DNA from: Meira nashicola
Lineage: Eukaryota > Basidiomycota > Exobasidiomycetes > Exobasidiales > Brachybasidiaceae
DNA length: 64,000 nucleotides
Direction of reading: 5' to 3'
Assembly (NCBI GenBank): GCA_001600355.1
Contig: BCJU01000002.1
Location: forward strand, 682,001-746,000
Under the pieces are notes generated by a model. It worked only from the letters and a program-made list of their open reading frames with translations. It had not been told where the DNA came from and made no database searches. Below are positions 31,524-44,187 of this stretch, piece after piece. Every line of letters starts with the position of its first letter. Position 1 is the first letter of the stretch. Both the position numbers and the translations under genes were made by a program.

Positions 31524-32879
31524 TTAATCATTGCGATCTTCTTTGCCATTGAGATTTTGCATGTTGATATTGGTTTCCTGTCGTGCATTGCTTGATCCGA
31601 AATCTGATGAGGCGGCAGCTTTCTTTGCTTCTTCAGCTTGTTTATTCTTTGCATATGCGTATACAAGACCAGCAAAGAATCCAACTGCAATTGCAGACGT
31701 TGAACTGAGAGTGACAGCATCTCCGAAAAAGACCATTCCGCTCAGTGCTAATGGAAGTTTGTTCAATGCTCCAACCATACTGTAGGTCGTACTTGATGTT
31801 GCACGAATACACCAAGCTGTTGTATAACTGATGAAAACAGCGCATGCTCCGCTAAAGATGATTGCAGAAAAGAGTGAAGAACGAGTTTCTACAGGGAAAT
31901 TGGTAGCAAAGTTTGCAGCGCTCCAATCTTCCACCAACCAAGACATGATGACCAAAACGGGAATTGTGAGAAAGTTATTGTAAAACATCGTATCCCAATC
32001 TTTGAATCCAGTAACTTTGATCCTCTTTCGCATGATCAAGACATAAGCTGCACTGCAACCACAATTTAAAGCCATCCATAAATATCCGTTGCTCAACATT
32101 CCCGCACTTCCAAGACCTTCAAGTAATGGCTCTTGTACACCTTGTGCTTGTTCTAAAGCGAGAATGCTGTCTTTTTCAGCTTGAAGAGGATCTAGAGCTG
32201 GTGTTTTCAAATGTGTGGCCGGGTCAATGAAACCGCCAGCTATCGAATCAGGCGTATGTGGCATAGATTGATTTTGTAAGGCCAACCAATTTGCGATATC
32301 TCCATAAGCGGCAATCAAAGAAGAGAAGACCATCAACAAGAAACTGACAAACGTTATCCTTGTAACTTTTCCACCAAACCAAATAACTTCACCGTATGCG
32401 ATCAAAATGATGGTCAAATTTTTAAAGATTGTATAAACTGGAATGCTGAGATATTGCAATGCTTTACTACCAGTCCAAATAACGAAAACCAACAAAGTAC
32501 TAATAGGCATCCATAATTTGACATCTTTGGCATTTAATGGTCTAAGTTCTATTAATTTCATAGATTGTGCGATAACGACCAAAAGACATCCTACGGCAGA
32601 TTGAATTAAAAGCACGATCAAGTTTAAACTGAAATGTGCTTTAAGAACGTATTTGTTAACAACAGTCATCATAATTGATGAAGCACAATATGCCAAGATT
32701 GGCGCCATAGACTGTAGATTCGGTCCATCTCCTTTTACTGTGTTATCTTGACGTGTTTCATGAGTATGTGAAGGCAATCTCATTCCATCATCTTGTTTTC
32801 CATTCAAGAATGGAGCATGAACGGATTCGGATGCCGGAGCTGGCGATTTACCATCAGGAGCAAAAAATGATCTTGACAT
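31524..32879 (-). CDS. GDP-mannose transporter (Vrg4/Gmt1 family)
   Basis: Golgi antiporter that imports GDP-mannose for glycan and glycolipid mannosylation and exports GMP. The start is the ATG at 32879 (451 residues). It shows ten hydrophobic segments, with family blocks [13 protein letters not shown] in the first helix, [22 protein letters not shown] in the middle (FKNLT-type nucleotide motif) and [18 protein letters not shown] near the C-terminus; the GALNK motif is the GDP-mannose recognition signature. An unusual hydrophilic insert of about 50 residues between two helices (around 200-250, [16 protein letters not shown]...) lengthens it beyond the yeast protein (337). The C-terminal tail is Lys/Glu-rich, cytosolic. 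Functionally it supplies the same donor pool as GPI mannosylation needs. Confidence 0.9.
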   Translation of the reverse strand: MSRSFFAPDGKSPAPASESVHAPFLNGKQDDGMRLPSHTHETRQDNTVKGDGPNLQSMAPILAYCASSIMMTVVNKYVLKAHFSLNLIVLLIQSAVGCLLVVIAQSMKLIELRPLNAKDVKLWMPISTLLVFVIWTGSKALQYLSIPVYTIFKNLTIILIAYGEVIWFGGKVTRITFVSFLLMVFSSLIAAYGDIANWLALQNQSMPHTPDSIAGGFIDPATHLKTPALDPLQAEKDSILALEQAQGVQEPLLEGLGSAGMLSNGYLWMALNCGCSAAYVLIMRKRIKVTGFKDWDTMFYNNFLTIPVLVIMSWLVEDWSAANFATNFPVETRSSLFSAIIFSGACAVFISYTTAWCIRATSSTTYSMVGALNKLPLALSGMVFFGDAVTLSSTSAIAVGFFAGLVYAYAKNKQAEEAKKAAASSDFGSSNARQETNINMQNLNGKEDRND

Positions 32880-33667
32880 GACGATCAATTATGCAAATAA
32901 CGACCCAAAATCGACTTGGTCGATAAAATGATCGTGTGATGGGAAAAAGGAAGGAGTTTAATTGTATGTATACCCAAGAATGTTTGTATCACTTTTAGAT
33001 AACATGAAACGTTTCTTATGCATTCATGCATTGTTCGAAATCCTTAAATGAAGACCAACAACGAAGCAACGCACGCACAGATGAAGTGCCAATAATGTTA
33101 AGACCCAGGCGCGTGTGTCTTACATACCTCCGACGCGCCAGTTCGAACAGGCATGTATTGTTTTAAATTCTGGCATTAGCCTAAAGAGTAAAATGAATTT
33201 TAACAATTCAATTCAAGGGTGCGGGAAGGCTAATGAATGCACAAATACTTGCACGTGTAGAGCGGGCGCTAATTTATTCTAGAATACGCCCAATTGCTCA
33301 ATCCTTCAAAAGTTTAAGGTTGGGGCGTCTAATCTGTACCTTGCGAGTAATGCACGTAAAGTACAGAACCAATTTTTTTTTTCCATCTTTTGATAAACCC
33401 AACAACAATCTACATACATGCATGCACTTTAGGAAATCTTCCAGAAGAGAGCAAGACCGCGTTTGTGCCAATTATCAAATCTACGCACGGATTGTGTGTT
33501 CCTTTCTATTTTTTTCTTGATCGATTATCATATCTTCCGAAAGTGTTACTTGAGCTTCACTTTCTTCCATCAATCGGCTTTGCTTTTGGTAAGAGTGTCA
33601 GCACTTCTAATCATCGATCGAGATTTTGTGTGGATTCGATCATAGTGCAATAAAGAATTTAGCAAAT
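32880..33667. promoter_or_regulatory. Divergent promoter region, GDP-mannose transporter / PDH E2
   Basis: 788 bp between divergent starts, with A+T-rich and short G+C-rich patches (GGCGCGTGTG at about 33108 and CGACGCGCCAG at about 33130, partly complementary to each other). No TATA box is obvious. A TTCGAA near 33150 was examined as a possible tRNA T-loop and dismissed for lack of arms. Confidence 0.4.
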
Positions 33668-35173
33668 ATGTCTTCTAGATTCGCTTTAGCTAGAGCTGCT
33701 GCTCCTCTACGAAGTGGTCTTCGTTCATCCACTTCTCAATTTCGAAGATTGTCAATCGGTCAACGTTCTTTCCACGTTTCATCTTCACAAAATGCTTTAT
33801 CAAAATTCCTCATGCCTGCTATGAGTCCTACAATGACTGAAGGTGGAATCGCTACATGGAAAAAGCAACCTGGAGATACATTTTCAGCAGGTGATGTTTT
33901 GTTGGAAATTGAAACAGACAAAGCCACAATGGACGTTGAAGCACAAGATGATGGTATTATGGCAAAAATTGTGGTTGACGCAGGAGCAAAAAATGTTCCA
34001 GTTAATTCTTTAATCGCCGTTCTTGGAGAAGAAGGTGATGATATTTCTGGTGCAGATGCTCTTGCAAAAGAAGCTGAATCAGAACCAGCACCTGCAAAAG
34101 AAGAAGCTCCTGAAAAGAAAGAAAGTGAACAACCATCATCGAGCGAATCAAAGCCTGAAGCTTCATCTCCCAAGCCTTCCGCTCCTGAACCATCCACCTC
34201 AAGCTCTTCTTCTTCTTCATCATCAGACCGTGTATTCGTTAGCCCATTAGCACGTCGTTTGGCTCAAGAAAAAGGCATTCCATTGGGACAAATTAAAGGA
34301 TCTGGACCTAACGGACGTATTATCAAGGCTGATATCGATAATTATAAACCAAGCCAACAAACATCTGCTGAAGCACAACCTTCCACTTCTTCAGCAAGCG
34401 GTGCTAAACAACAGCCAGCAAGTGCACCAAAGGCTGAAGAATCATCTGCTTCTTACACAGACACACCTGTTTCAAACATGCGCAAGGTGATCGCATCAAG
34501 ACTAACAGAGAGTAAACAACAATTGCCCCATTACTATGTTTCGATTGATGTTGAAATGGACAAAGTTTTGCGTTTACGTCAATTGTTCAACGAAGCTGCA
34601 GAACGTCAAGCTGGTGGAGATGCTGCAAAGGCAAAGGAGGCCAAATTGAGCGTAGGAGACTTTATTACAAAGGCTGCAGCTGTTGCCCTTCGTCAAGTTC
34701 CTGATGTAAATGCTGCTTGGTACGGTGACTTTATCCGTCAATACCATACAGCTGATATTTCTATCGCTGTTGCTACACCAACCGGTCTTATCACACCAAT
34801 CGTTAAGAACGTTGGCGGAAGTGGTTTGGCAACAATCAGTGCTACAACAAAATCTTTGGCATCTCGTGCTCGTCAAGGTAAATTACAACCAAGCGAATAC
34901 CAAGGAGGATCTTTCACAATTTCCAATATGGGAATGTTTGGAATTACACACTTTACAGCAATTATCAACCCACCTCAAAGTGCCATCTTGGCAATCGGTG
35001 GAACAGAACCAAGATTGGTGATCGATGAGAGCGAAGAAAAGGGATTCCGTAAAGCTATGATTATGCAAGCAACCATTAGTGCTGATCATCGTATCGTTGA
35101 TGGTGCAACTGCAGCCAAATGGATGAAAGCATTCAAAGACGCACTCGAAAACCCTTTGAGTTTCATGCTGTAA
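33668..35173 (+). CDS. Pyruvate dehydrogenase complex E2, dihydrolipoamide acetyltransferase
   Basis: Mitochondrial core of the PDH complex, transferring acetyl groups from lipoate to CoA. The start is the ATG at 33668 (501 residues); a basic, Ser/Arg-rich presequence (SSRFALARAAAPLRSGLRSS) precedes the mature domain. Order of domains: one lipoyl domain (about 48-125) with the lipoylated Lys in ETDKATMD; a Ser/Pro/Glu-rich linker; the peripheral subunit-binding domain (about 188-225, FVSPLARRLAQEKG, GSGPNGRIIKADI); a second Ser/Ala-rich linker; and the acetyltransferase domain with SADHRIVDG, whose His is catalytic, near the C-terminus. A single lipoyl domain is normal in fungi. Intronless. 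Confidence 0.93.
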   Translation: MSSRFALARAAAPLRSGLRSSTSQFRRLSIGQRSFHVSSSQNALSKFLMPAMSPTMTEGGIATWKKQPGDTFSAGDVLLEIETDKATMDVEAQDDGIMAKIVVDAGAKNVPVNSLIAVLGEEGDDISGADALAKEAESEPAPAKEEAPEKKESEQPSSSESKPEASSPKPSAPEPSTSSSSSSSSSDRVFVSPLARRLAQEKGIPLGQIKGSGPNGRIIKADIDNYKPSQQTSAEAQPSTSSASGAKQQPASAPKAEESSASYTDTPVSNMRKVIASRLTESKQQLPHYYVSIDVEMDKVLRLRQLFNEAAERQAGGDAAKAKEAKLSVGDFITKAAAVALRQVPDVNAAWYGDFIRQYHTADISIAVATPTGLITPIVKNVGGSGLATISATTKSLASRARQGKLQPSEYQGGSFTISNMGMFGITHFTAIINPPQSAILAIGGTEPRLVIDESEEKGFRKAMIMQATISADHRIVDGATAAKWMKAFKDALENPLSFML

Positions 35174-35392
35174 GATAAAGAACAAAGCAATTCCTTAACC
35201 TATTTATTCAACCACCTCTTCTTGATATGTAGAACAAAGCTAGACACCGTAAAAGAGAAGAATTGGAATATATTTCATGATTAAAAAAAGATTGTGTCGT
35301 TAGACTTTTGGTTTTACCAAAGAACACTCGTCAATGTTTAATGATGAACATTCATCTGTCTATCTAGTAATACAAAAGTAAATACATAAAAT

Positions 35393-36280
35393 CTACTCGA
35401 CGACATACTTGTTTAACTCTCTTGAAGCCATTTCATAAGCAACAAAAGTGGCTGCATTGGCGAAAGGAGCTCTTACTAAAGTTGGAGTTAAACCACGTAA
35501 GAAGCCTTGTAAGCCAGCCGTTTGCCAAATTGAACGTATACAGTGCAAAGTAGAAGGATAAGCTCGTTTTGAGGGTATAATTGAATCAGTTTGCATTCTT
35601 GATTTTACCACATCGATAGGATAAGCAGATAACCATAATGCTATACCAGCAGAAGCACCAAATAACATTGCCATCACGTTTGGAAGTTCTTCACGTGGTC
35701 TTCCATTTAATGTTCTTTGTACTAAATATTCGTATGTTAGGAAATAAATACCTGCTCCATGACCTTCACGAATGATTGTTGCCGTCATTCCACGAAAGAG
35801 ACCAGTAAATCCAGATTGATTGATAATTTTACTTGCACAATCTAATGGACCTGTAAAAATACGTTCTTGTTGTGCTTGTAATCTAATACGAATATGTTCA
35901 ACTGGTCCTGCAACAAAGCTATTCGCAATTCCTGCTAATGCACCTGAAGCGTAAAATTGACCATTCGTTAAACTTGTTCCTTTACCATATCTTTCATCTT
36001 GTCTTTTTTGAAAAAATCTTTTTCCTGCTCCAACTACGCCAAATTGAATTGAAACACATGCACCAACACCTAAAAGTGGAGTTAAAGTACCACTATAAAA
36101 TCCACGAAAGCCATACTTTTTCCATATTTGTCCTGCACAATCACCAATACCAGTATACGTTCCAGGAACGGCAGTTTGTAAACGTACTTTTACAATATCA
36201 AAAGGTTGACCGACTAAAACTTGCGTTATGCCTCCTGTCGTGCCAGATAAGACATCACGAGTTGATTTGGAGATCGTCAT
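35393..36280 (-). CDS. Mitochondrial carrier, Ymc1-like
   Basis: Inner-membrane solute carrier of the SLC25 family. The 295-residue protein (ATG at 36280) has the usual three repeats with signature motifs PFDIVKVRLQ, PVEHIRIRLQ and PIDVVKSRMQ. The second motif, with Glu-His-Ile-Arg, is typical of Ymc1/Ymc2 and distinguishes it from the carnitine and ornithine carriers it otherwise resembles. Yeast Ymc1/Ymc2 have been linked to glutamate or glycine handling; the substrate here is inferred only. Upstream GTG-initiated frame reaches 36331 but lacks an ATG. Divergent from the Pex39-like gene (367 bp). Confidence 0.85.
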   Translation of the reverse strand: MTISKSTRDVLSGTTGGITQVLVGQPFDIVKVRLQTAVPGTYTGIGDCAGQIWKKYGFRGFYSGTLTPLLGVGACVSIQFGVVGAGKRFFQKRQDERYGKGTSLTNGQFYASGALAGIANSFVAGPVEHIRIRLQAQQERIFTGPLDCASKIINQSGFTGLFRGMTATIIREGHGAGIYFLTYEYLVQRTLNGRPREELPNVMAMLFGASAGIALWLSAYPIDVVKSRMQTDSIIPSKRAYPSTLHCIRSIWQTAGLQGFLRGLTPTLVRAPFANAATFVAYEMASRELNKYVVE

Positions 36281-36647
36281 CAAGTCGGGGAAAAAGGTCG
36301 AACGATTGATGATAATGATGATAAAGAACACCTTTTTTTTGTAATCTTCCCGATTTTAAAACCATAAAAGAAGAAAAAAGTTGACTTTGTTTTATTTTTC
36401 TTCTCAAGGCATTCTAGCACTCTTGACTCATAGACTAGACTACATGCACCCCAAAAGATACACGATAAAGTTACCGTGCAACACGGGCGTACAACCGCGA
36501 CCGGGAAAACCGATGGCTGCTTCTTTTTCTTTTTGAGCTTATAGCGTATGAATGAATGCACAGACAATTATGGCAATTCGATCAACGTATGACTTCTCAT
36601 TCTTCCTTCCTACATTCATTCACGATAAATTCTCAACTTTCGATACA
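36281..36647. promoter_or_regulatory. Divergent promoter region, YMC1-like / KPWE gene
   Basis: 367 bp, A+T-rich, with poly(A)/poly(T) runs at about 36330-36380. In-frame ATGs at 36552 and 36570 would extend the KPWE protein by up to 32 residues. No other feature seen. Confidence 0.35.
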
Positions 36648-37042
36648 ATGCAGTCACAATCCGAAAATTCTACACAAGATGATCAATCTGTACAACCTTC
36701 TTTTGATGAAGTTGTTGAATTGATCTCAACCGGTCGTGCTGATCAAATTCCAGGCATTAAAGATATACCATTGAAAGTGAGTTGAACGACTTTGAGATAT
36801 TGTTAAGCTGTATGATTTGAGATCGCATGCTTTTCATCTTAACTGTAGCACACTGTCTGACAGTATTTATCCTTTATCTTTTCTAACAGATCAATGAGGC
36901 AACCCCTAGTGCACCCACAATGTCAAGACCAGCAAAACCTTGGGAACGAGCTACAGAACAAGAGGACAATAATGCCAATTCTCAATCCGAACAAAATGAT
37001 ATGAGCATAAATGCAAACAACACACAAGTATCACAATCATGA
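36648..37042 (+). CDS. Small KPWE-motif protein, Pex39-like
   Basis: Two exons, 36648-36776 and 36890-37042, joined across a 113-nt intron (GTGAGT...CAG), encode 93 residues. The conserved core runs from PSFDEVVELISTGRADQIPG through IKDIPLKINEA to SRPAKPWE, the arrangement of the KPWE domain: a short helix with Gly, a GI-x-x-IP turn, a Ser/Pro-rich spacer and terminal K-P-W-E. This is the domain of human C6orf226 and yeast Yjr012c, reported recently as the peroxin Pex39, which assists Pex7-dependent (PTS2) import. The tail is Gln/Asn-rich and disordered. Function here is by family analogy. Upstream ATGs in the same frame leave the start uncertain. Confidence 0.68.
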
Positions 37043-37396
37043 TAAACAACCTCATACAAAAATTAACATCACGCTGTATTATACGAATCACATGAATTAA
37101 AATTTTCTATTTTTGTACTTCGACAATGTGACCCATCTGAAAGTGTATACAGAGGTCAGACAACCTTTCTCGCACGTTGCGGTATTTCACCTTTATAGCT
37201 TGGCTCTGTGAAATAAGAAAAGAGATCATATGAACATGTGTCAGTCATATTTTGCACACAGATTAGGAGACGCTCTAGTGAATCTGAGCAGGACTACAGG
37301 GTCGGCAGTAGTATTGAAAATATCAACACATACATACACCTGCAGTTTTCGCATGTCTCACATAAAATGCCGCTTCTTAATGAGCGAAGAAATCAC
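37043..37396. other. Convergent intergenic region, KPWE gene / GAPDH
   Basis: 354 bp between stops. The part near 37397 is inside the GAPDH 3' untranslated region; no other gene is seen. Confidence 0.35.
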
Positions 37397-39450
<2,054 letters not shown>

Positions 39451-40188
39451 ATGGCTGTTCGTGTAGCATTTGAATCATCTTCAGAGATTGGAGTTTTTGC
39501 TCGATTGACAAATACATATTGTTTAGTGGCAATTGGTGGAAGTGCAAACTTTTATTCAACTTTTGATGCTGAATTGGGAGATGTGATTCCAGTTGTTCAT
39601 TGTAGTATCGCAGGAACACGTTTGATCGGAAGATTAACTGTAGGAAACAGACATGGATTATTGGTTCCAAGTACAACAACCGATCAAGAATTACAACATT
39701 TACGTAATAGTTTACCGGATTCAGTTGCAATACAGAGAGTGGATGAACGTTTAAGCGCATTAGGAAATGTGATCGCATGTAATGATTATGTTGCACTTGT
39801 TCATCCTGATTTGGATAGAGAAACGGAAGAAATTATTGCCGATGTATTAAAAGTTGAAGTTTTTAGACAAACGATCGGAGATAATGTTTTAGTTGGATCA
39901 TATTCAGCTTTAACAAATCAAGGTTGTCTTGTTCATCCAAAAACATCTTTACAAGATCAAGATGAATTGTCTTCACTTTTACAAGTACCTCTTGTTGCCG
40001 GAACAGTGAACAGAGGTAGTGAATTGATTGGTGCAGGATTATTGGTGAACGATTGGGCTGCATTTACAGGTGTTGATAGTACCGCAACAGAATTGTCCGT
40101 AGTTGAAGCAGCATTCAAGATCAGTCAAGCTGGCGCATCTGGAGTTGTAGATGAATTGCGTGATGCATTGGTGGATACATATGCATAA
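39451..40188 (+). CDS. TIF6: Translation initiation/ribosome maturation factor eIF6 (Tif6)
   Basis: Anti-association factor that binds the 60S subunit, needed for its maturation in the nucleolus and released in the cytoplasm. The 245-residue protein matches the family length exactly and shows the five-fold pentein repeat character: [19 protein letters not shown] at the start, [45 protein letters not shown], and [17 protein letters not shown]. These blocks are nearly invariant in eukaryotes and archaea. Intronless here; a TATAAATA lies 175 bp upstream. Together with Ipi1 it is the second 60S biogenesis gene of the window. Confidence 0.97.
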   Translation: MAVRVAFESSSEIGVFARLTNTYCLVAIGGSANFYSTFDAELGDVIPVVHCSIAGTRLIGRLTVGNRHGLLVPSTTTDQELQHLRNSLPDSVAIQRVDERLSALGNVIACNDYVALVHPDLDRETEEIIADVLKVEVFRQTIGDNVLVGSYSALTNQGCLVHPKTSLQDQDELSSLLQVPLVAGTVNRGSELIGAGLLVNDWAAFTGVDSTATELSVVEAAFKISQAGASGVVDELRDALVDTYA

Positions 40189-40587
40189 ACACAAAGATCA
40201 ATTGACAAACTTCAAAGCATGTCTTCTTAGATACGGTCATAACTGTAACATTTGTACATTAAAGCAACATCCATCCTTTTTTGATGATACCTATCAATTC
40301 AACACAGCGTGAACATTTTACCTTAGTTGCTGGAAGAAGTTGCATGGGGTTTTGATAAGCGGTTTATTTCCTTCCTTTTCTGATAAAGAATATTGACCTG
40401 TATTTTGATATCATCATAGGAGCCGATGATGATATCGGAATGTTGGCACCCGAACATAAACCTTTAAAAGTGACAGCATGATCTGTGCGCGTTTCTCAAA
40501 CTTCTTCTTGGTTACTTAGTTAGCCTTCTCTTCTTCTTTCTAACAACCAGCAATCTCCCTCTCATCGATAGTAAGGTTACTATAACC
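40189..40587. other. Tandem intergenic region, eIF6 to TMEM97-like gene
   Basis: 399 bp. A near-palindrome lies at about 40409-40440 (TGATATCATCATAGGAGCCGATGATGATATCG), which could form a hairpin or be a protein-binding site. No gene seen. Confidence 0.35.
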
Positions 40588-41225
40588 ATGCCTTCTTCTA
40601 TCACTTCTACCAAACCGTTAATCAAACGACCTTTAGATTTATTCTACTTTACCTATTTCATCTTTAACGTAATCACATTTTTACTCATTGATGGTCAAAA
40701 TTTTTATCCTTCTAGTTTGGTTCCAGAAGCACTTAAAAGAATCGTTCAAGATTATTTGAAGGATTCAGGTGATCCTTTCGTCTTGGCTTTACGTTCACAT
40801 GATAGACAATACATTTGGTTCGCAACAAGTATGTGGTCTTCGTTGGTCTTTCAAAATCCAGTTTATCTTTTAGCTATTTGGGGTTTATGGAAAGATGAAA
40901 AACGTATTTATCCAATAATGGCATCTTATGGAATGCTTGGTGTGTATATTCAGTACTTCTTTTTAGTAATTTTGACTTTGCCCGCTCACTTTCTCTGTCC
41001 TTGCTTCATACAGCCGGTATTACTACTTTGCAATGTTTGACATCTGTCATTTGGGGAGCTGATGGTGATAAATTAAGTTCAAGTCAATCTTCTTACCTTT
41101 TAAAAGCATACGTGCCTTTTATAATTATTCCATTCGTCATGTTAATCGATACAACTGTACGATCTTGGCAATTGATCGAAATTGCTATCAACACCGATTC
41201 AATAAAGTCAAAAAAGAAACTTTAA
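40588..41225 (+). CDS. TMEM97/EXPERA-domain membrane protein
   Basis: Four-helix ER protein of the EXPERA family, which includes TMEM97 (sigma-2 receptor) and emopamil-binding proteins. Exons 40588-40939 and 41014-41225, joined across a 74-nt intron (GTGTGT...CAG), encode 187 residues. The pattern RPLDLFYFTYFIFNVITFLLIDGQ (helix 1), DPFVLAL with WFATSMWSSLVFQNPVYLLAIWGLW (helix 2), MASYGMLGAGITTLQCL (helix 3) and YVPFIIIPFVMLID (helix 4), with the C-terminal KSKKKL lysines acting as a possible ER retrieval signal, matches TMEM97. Role in sterol trafficking is by analogy with the family and would fit the SRE1 gene 11 kb away, but that is not demonstrated. Confidence 0.85.
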
Positions 41226-41403
41226 AGGGGGGCGACATCAAGAATGGTTATATCGATTCTATAATAGCATTATGTATTGTACATTGGCATACTTGAAAAA
41301 GAAGAGGTGGCATATTGAAATGCAAAGCATTAGACGATTGCAGAATAGAGAGGAGTGTGAGATAGAGGAGGAATATAATACAAAGAAGTGAGTTCCTCCT
41401 GCT

Positions 41404-42717
41404 TCATTTCTTGCTTAAATTTAGCATTGTTTCATAAACGACAAACATGATTGCAGCATTTGGAACAACACGTAAAAGATGTGCGCTTAAACCACCATAC
41501 ATTGATACAACACCTTCTTCTTTTAAAACTATACGAAGGGTTTGTACTAGACCTGTATACTTTCTTGGTTGTCCTGGTGGAGGTTCTTGACGTAATCTCG
41601 TTCGAATCACTTCATGAGGATATGTGATCAAACTGGCAACAAGTTTTGCCGTTCCTGCAGCTCCAACAGTATTCATCCATTTTTGCGCTTTACTTGGCTC
41701 ATCTCGCGAACGAAAGAATCCACTTTGTTGTATAGAATCTTGTTTTGGTATAGACATACTTTTTAGTCGTTCGTACAAGACCCATTGTATCGTTCCTTCT
41801 GCAACACCTAAATAACTTGCACTCATTCCTTTATATAAACCATTTATTCCTTCCGTTCGAATGATGTGCATAGTCATTCCAAATGAATTAATTCCTGGTC
41901 TAGGTGGTGGTAGATGTGATTGAAAGTATGATCGGGTATTTGTGAAAGGTGTTGAGATTCCTTTAAAAGGTTGAGAGCGAGTGGAAGATATTTTGTTAGA
42001 CAAATGAATGGATTTATGTGTAGTTCTCTTTTGATCTGCCGCATTCATTGAAGTTGTAGATGTACTGAATGATCTAGTTGAGACACTTGCAGCTTGTAAA
42101 GTAGGCTGAACGTTTTTTATACTACGTTTTCGTGCTTCTTCATCTGCTTTGACTGCTTGATTGTGTTGTAATTGTAACCTTGTCTTTACAACCCAAATCG
42201 GATTCGTTGCCGTTGCAGTAACGATACCCGCTAAAGCAGCAGCACATAAATGAACACTTGAAGATTCTTGTCCACCATTAAATTGATCTGCAATCCATAC
42301 TTTTCCATTACCGTATGTATAAAAGTTGATAGATCTTGCTGGTATTACACCTACTAAAGTTGGTCCTAAACCACGAAATAATGCTCTTGGACCTTCTCTA
42401 GTAGAAATTTGTTTTAATAATTGACCTGTTTCGACGAAATGATATCCTAGACTTTTGATTGTTTGAAATGCATTTCTTGTGATTCCAATAGATTTTCCAT
42501 TTGAAATATTTTTACTTTCTTTTTTCCATCGATCGATATACATATCCGATTGTAATCTCGTTTTAACTACGTCCAAAGGTGAAGTTACAATCGCTCCACA
42601 CATTCCACCTATTCCTCCTGCAACGAAATGTATCCATCCTTTCGGTTTAGTAGGAGCAATTGCAACTTCTTCTTTACCTCCTATAGTCTTTGCCATCTTT
42701 GACCTTTTAGTATTCAT
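41404..42717 (-). CDS. Mitochondrial carrier, Rim2-like (pyrimidine nucleotide carrier)
   Basis: SLC25 carrier of the inner mitochondrial membrane; the Rim2/SLC25A33 group exchanges pyrimidine nucleotides and is needed for mtDNA maintenance. The 437-residue protein has the signatures PLDVVKTRLQ, PIWVVKTRLQ and PHEVIRTRLR; the last (with HEVIRTRL) and EGTIQWVLYE are marks of Rim2 rather than of other carriers. Between repeats 2 and 3 is a long, Ser/Arg-rich, disordered insert (about residues 205-270), unusual for the family. Intronless; 312 bp separate it from divergent PRP18. Confidence 0.85.
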   Translation of the reverse strand: MNTKRSKMAKTIGGKEEVAIAPTKPKGWIHFVAGGIGGMCGAIVTSPLDVVKTRLQSDMYIDRWKKESKNISNGKSIGITRNAFQTIKSLGYHFVETGQLLKQISTREGPRALFRGLGPTLVGVIPARSINFYTYGNGKVWIADQFNGGQESSSVHLCAAALAGIVTATATNPIWVVKTRLQLQHNQAVKADEEARKRSIKNVQPTLQAASVSTRSFSTSTTSMNAADQKRTTHKSIHLSNKISSTRSQPFKGISTPFTNTRSYFQSHLPPPRPGINSFGMTMHIIRTEGINGLYKGMSASYLGVAEGTIQWVLYERLKSMSIPKQDSIQQSGFFRSRDEPSKAQKWMNTVGAAGTAKLVASLITYPHEVIRTRLRQEPPPGQPRKYTGLVQTLRIVLKEEGVVSMYGGLSAHLLRVVPNAAIMFVVYETMLNLSKK

Positions 42718-43029
42718 TTAACATGTCATAAAAGTAAGATGATGATAGTCTTGATTGACGTTTTATTTGGAAGATTTGGACACAAAAGGGCACGTTATGA
42801 CCAAATGCAGCGTAAATCCGCTTATGCAGAAGAATGCATCAAAATTACCCTAAGACCAAAAAAAATCCTAGTTTCATTAAATTTTCAAAAAAAAATAATT
42901 AATTAAAATTAAAAAAAAAAGCAAGTGGTCCATGCATTTTTTGGCGTTGCAGATTAATTCTCACTTTTTCTCTTCCATCACGGCGGCTAATCATGTCAAT
43001 ATAGTCAATCATAATAATTATTTTGAGCG
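42718..43029. promoter_or_regulatory. Divergent promoter region, RIM2-like / PRP18
   Basis: 312 bp, with an A+T tract at about 42885-42929 (runs of A broken by TTAATT). No gene seen. Confidence 0.4.
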
Positions 43030-44136
43030 ATGGATGCTATAAAAGCTGAAATTGCTGCTCGAAAGAAAAGAAAGCTTGCTTCAGAGCAGCAGGAAGAAGA
43101 ATCTGGCACGTCAAAGCAGCAAGTAAGCAATGATACACGACAAAAGTATGTCAGGAGAGGAGAGAGTATCGAAGAGAGACGGGCTGATTCTCCTTTAAAG
43201 TCAGAGAAGTCGTCAAGCTCAAAGGAAGAATCTGATAGTACAGGGAAAGAGCATCAGAATATACCAAATGAAACTACAGATACACCAAAAGTACCTGAAG
43301 AAAAAGAAGAAAGGTTTAATATTTCCACCGAAGAAGCTATTCGACGATTACGACAAAAAGGAGAACCTATTCGATTATTCGGAGAAAGTGATAAAGAACG
43401 TAGACTTCGATTGAGATCATTAGAATTAATCGAACAAAGAGGTGAAAAGATGGGTCAAAATGATTTCATGAAAGCATTACGTGGAGCAGAATCTTCGGCA
43501 ATATCGAATGATCTTCTCAATAATGCAAAATCATCTCTAAAGTCAACATCTGAGGAGGTAAAAGAAGGCTCATCCACAAACAAAGAAGAAGATGATGGTC
43601 AAAGGGAAGGAGTTGGAATGAATAGTGTGTTAGATCTGAACTTGATCAAGAAAGATATCAATAAAGTATATCCTATCATCTATTACACACTCAAAGGACT
43701 TATGCGAGATTGGGAAACATCATTAGCAGAAAGACCAATTGAAATTCGACAAAGCTCTCAAGGTAAATTAGTTGCTGCAACACAAGTACAAACAGCAGAT
43801 TATATGAAACCATTACTAAAACAACTTCGTCATAGAAGTGTTAAACCTGATGTATTAGCACGTTTAGCAGAAATTATACATTACGTTCAAAAACGAGAAT
43901 ATAGAAACGCAAATGATTCTTACCTTCAATTATCAATAGGAAATGCACCTTGGCCGATCGGTGTAACGATGGTTGGTATTCATGAACGTTCAGGAAGAGA
44001 AAAGATCTTTAGCTCAAACGTAGCTCACGTTTTGAACGATGAAGTTAGTAGAAAGTACATTCAAAGTCTAAAAAGACTCATGACATTTGCTCAAACACGT
44101 TATCCACCCAAAGATGTTTCAATGCTGATGGGCTAA
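43030..44136 (+). CDS. PRP18: Pre-mRNA splicing factor Prp18
   Basis: Second-step splicing factor of the U5 snRNP/spliceosome, acting in 3' splice site docking. The 368-residue protein has a charged N-terminal half (Lys/Glu/Ser), a PIRLFGESDKERRLRLRSLEL block at about residues 117-140 (the splicing-factor SFM motif also found in Prp4), and the conserved C-terminal helical domain from about 205: KDINKVYPIIYYTLKGLMRDW, MKPLLKQLRHRSVKPDVL and NDSYLQLSIGNAPWPIGVTM, the last being the near-invariant loop (CR) region. Intronless. Convergent with the cysteine synthase gene with 51 bp between stops. Confidence 0.93.
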   Translation: MDAIKAEIAARKKRKLASEQQEEESGTSKQQVSNDTRQKYVRRGESIEERRADSPLKSEKSSSSKEESDSTGKEHQNIPNETTDTPKVPEEKEERFNISTEEAIRRLRQKGEPIRLFGESDKERRLRLRSLELIEQRGEKMGQNDFMKALRGAESSAISNDLLNNAKSSLKSTSEEVKEGSSTNKEEDDGQREGVGMNSVLDLNLIKKDINKVYPIIYYTLKGLMRDWETSLAERPIEIRQSSQGKLVAATQVQTADYMKPLLKQLRHRSVKPDVLARLAEIIHYVQKREYRNANDSYLQLSIGNAPWPIGVTMVGIHERSGREKIFSSNVAHVLNDEVSRKYIQSLKRLMTFAQTRYPPKDVSMLMG

Positions 44137-44187
44137 GGTGCAAAAGATGAGATTGAATTAATTATCTATCAAACTGTAACATATTAA

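Noticed and set aside
33100..33170. TTCGAAC within a G+C-rich patch, examined as a tRNA T-loop
   Set aside because: Flanking 5-base stems do not pair and no anticodon arm or A-box precedes it.
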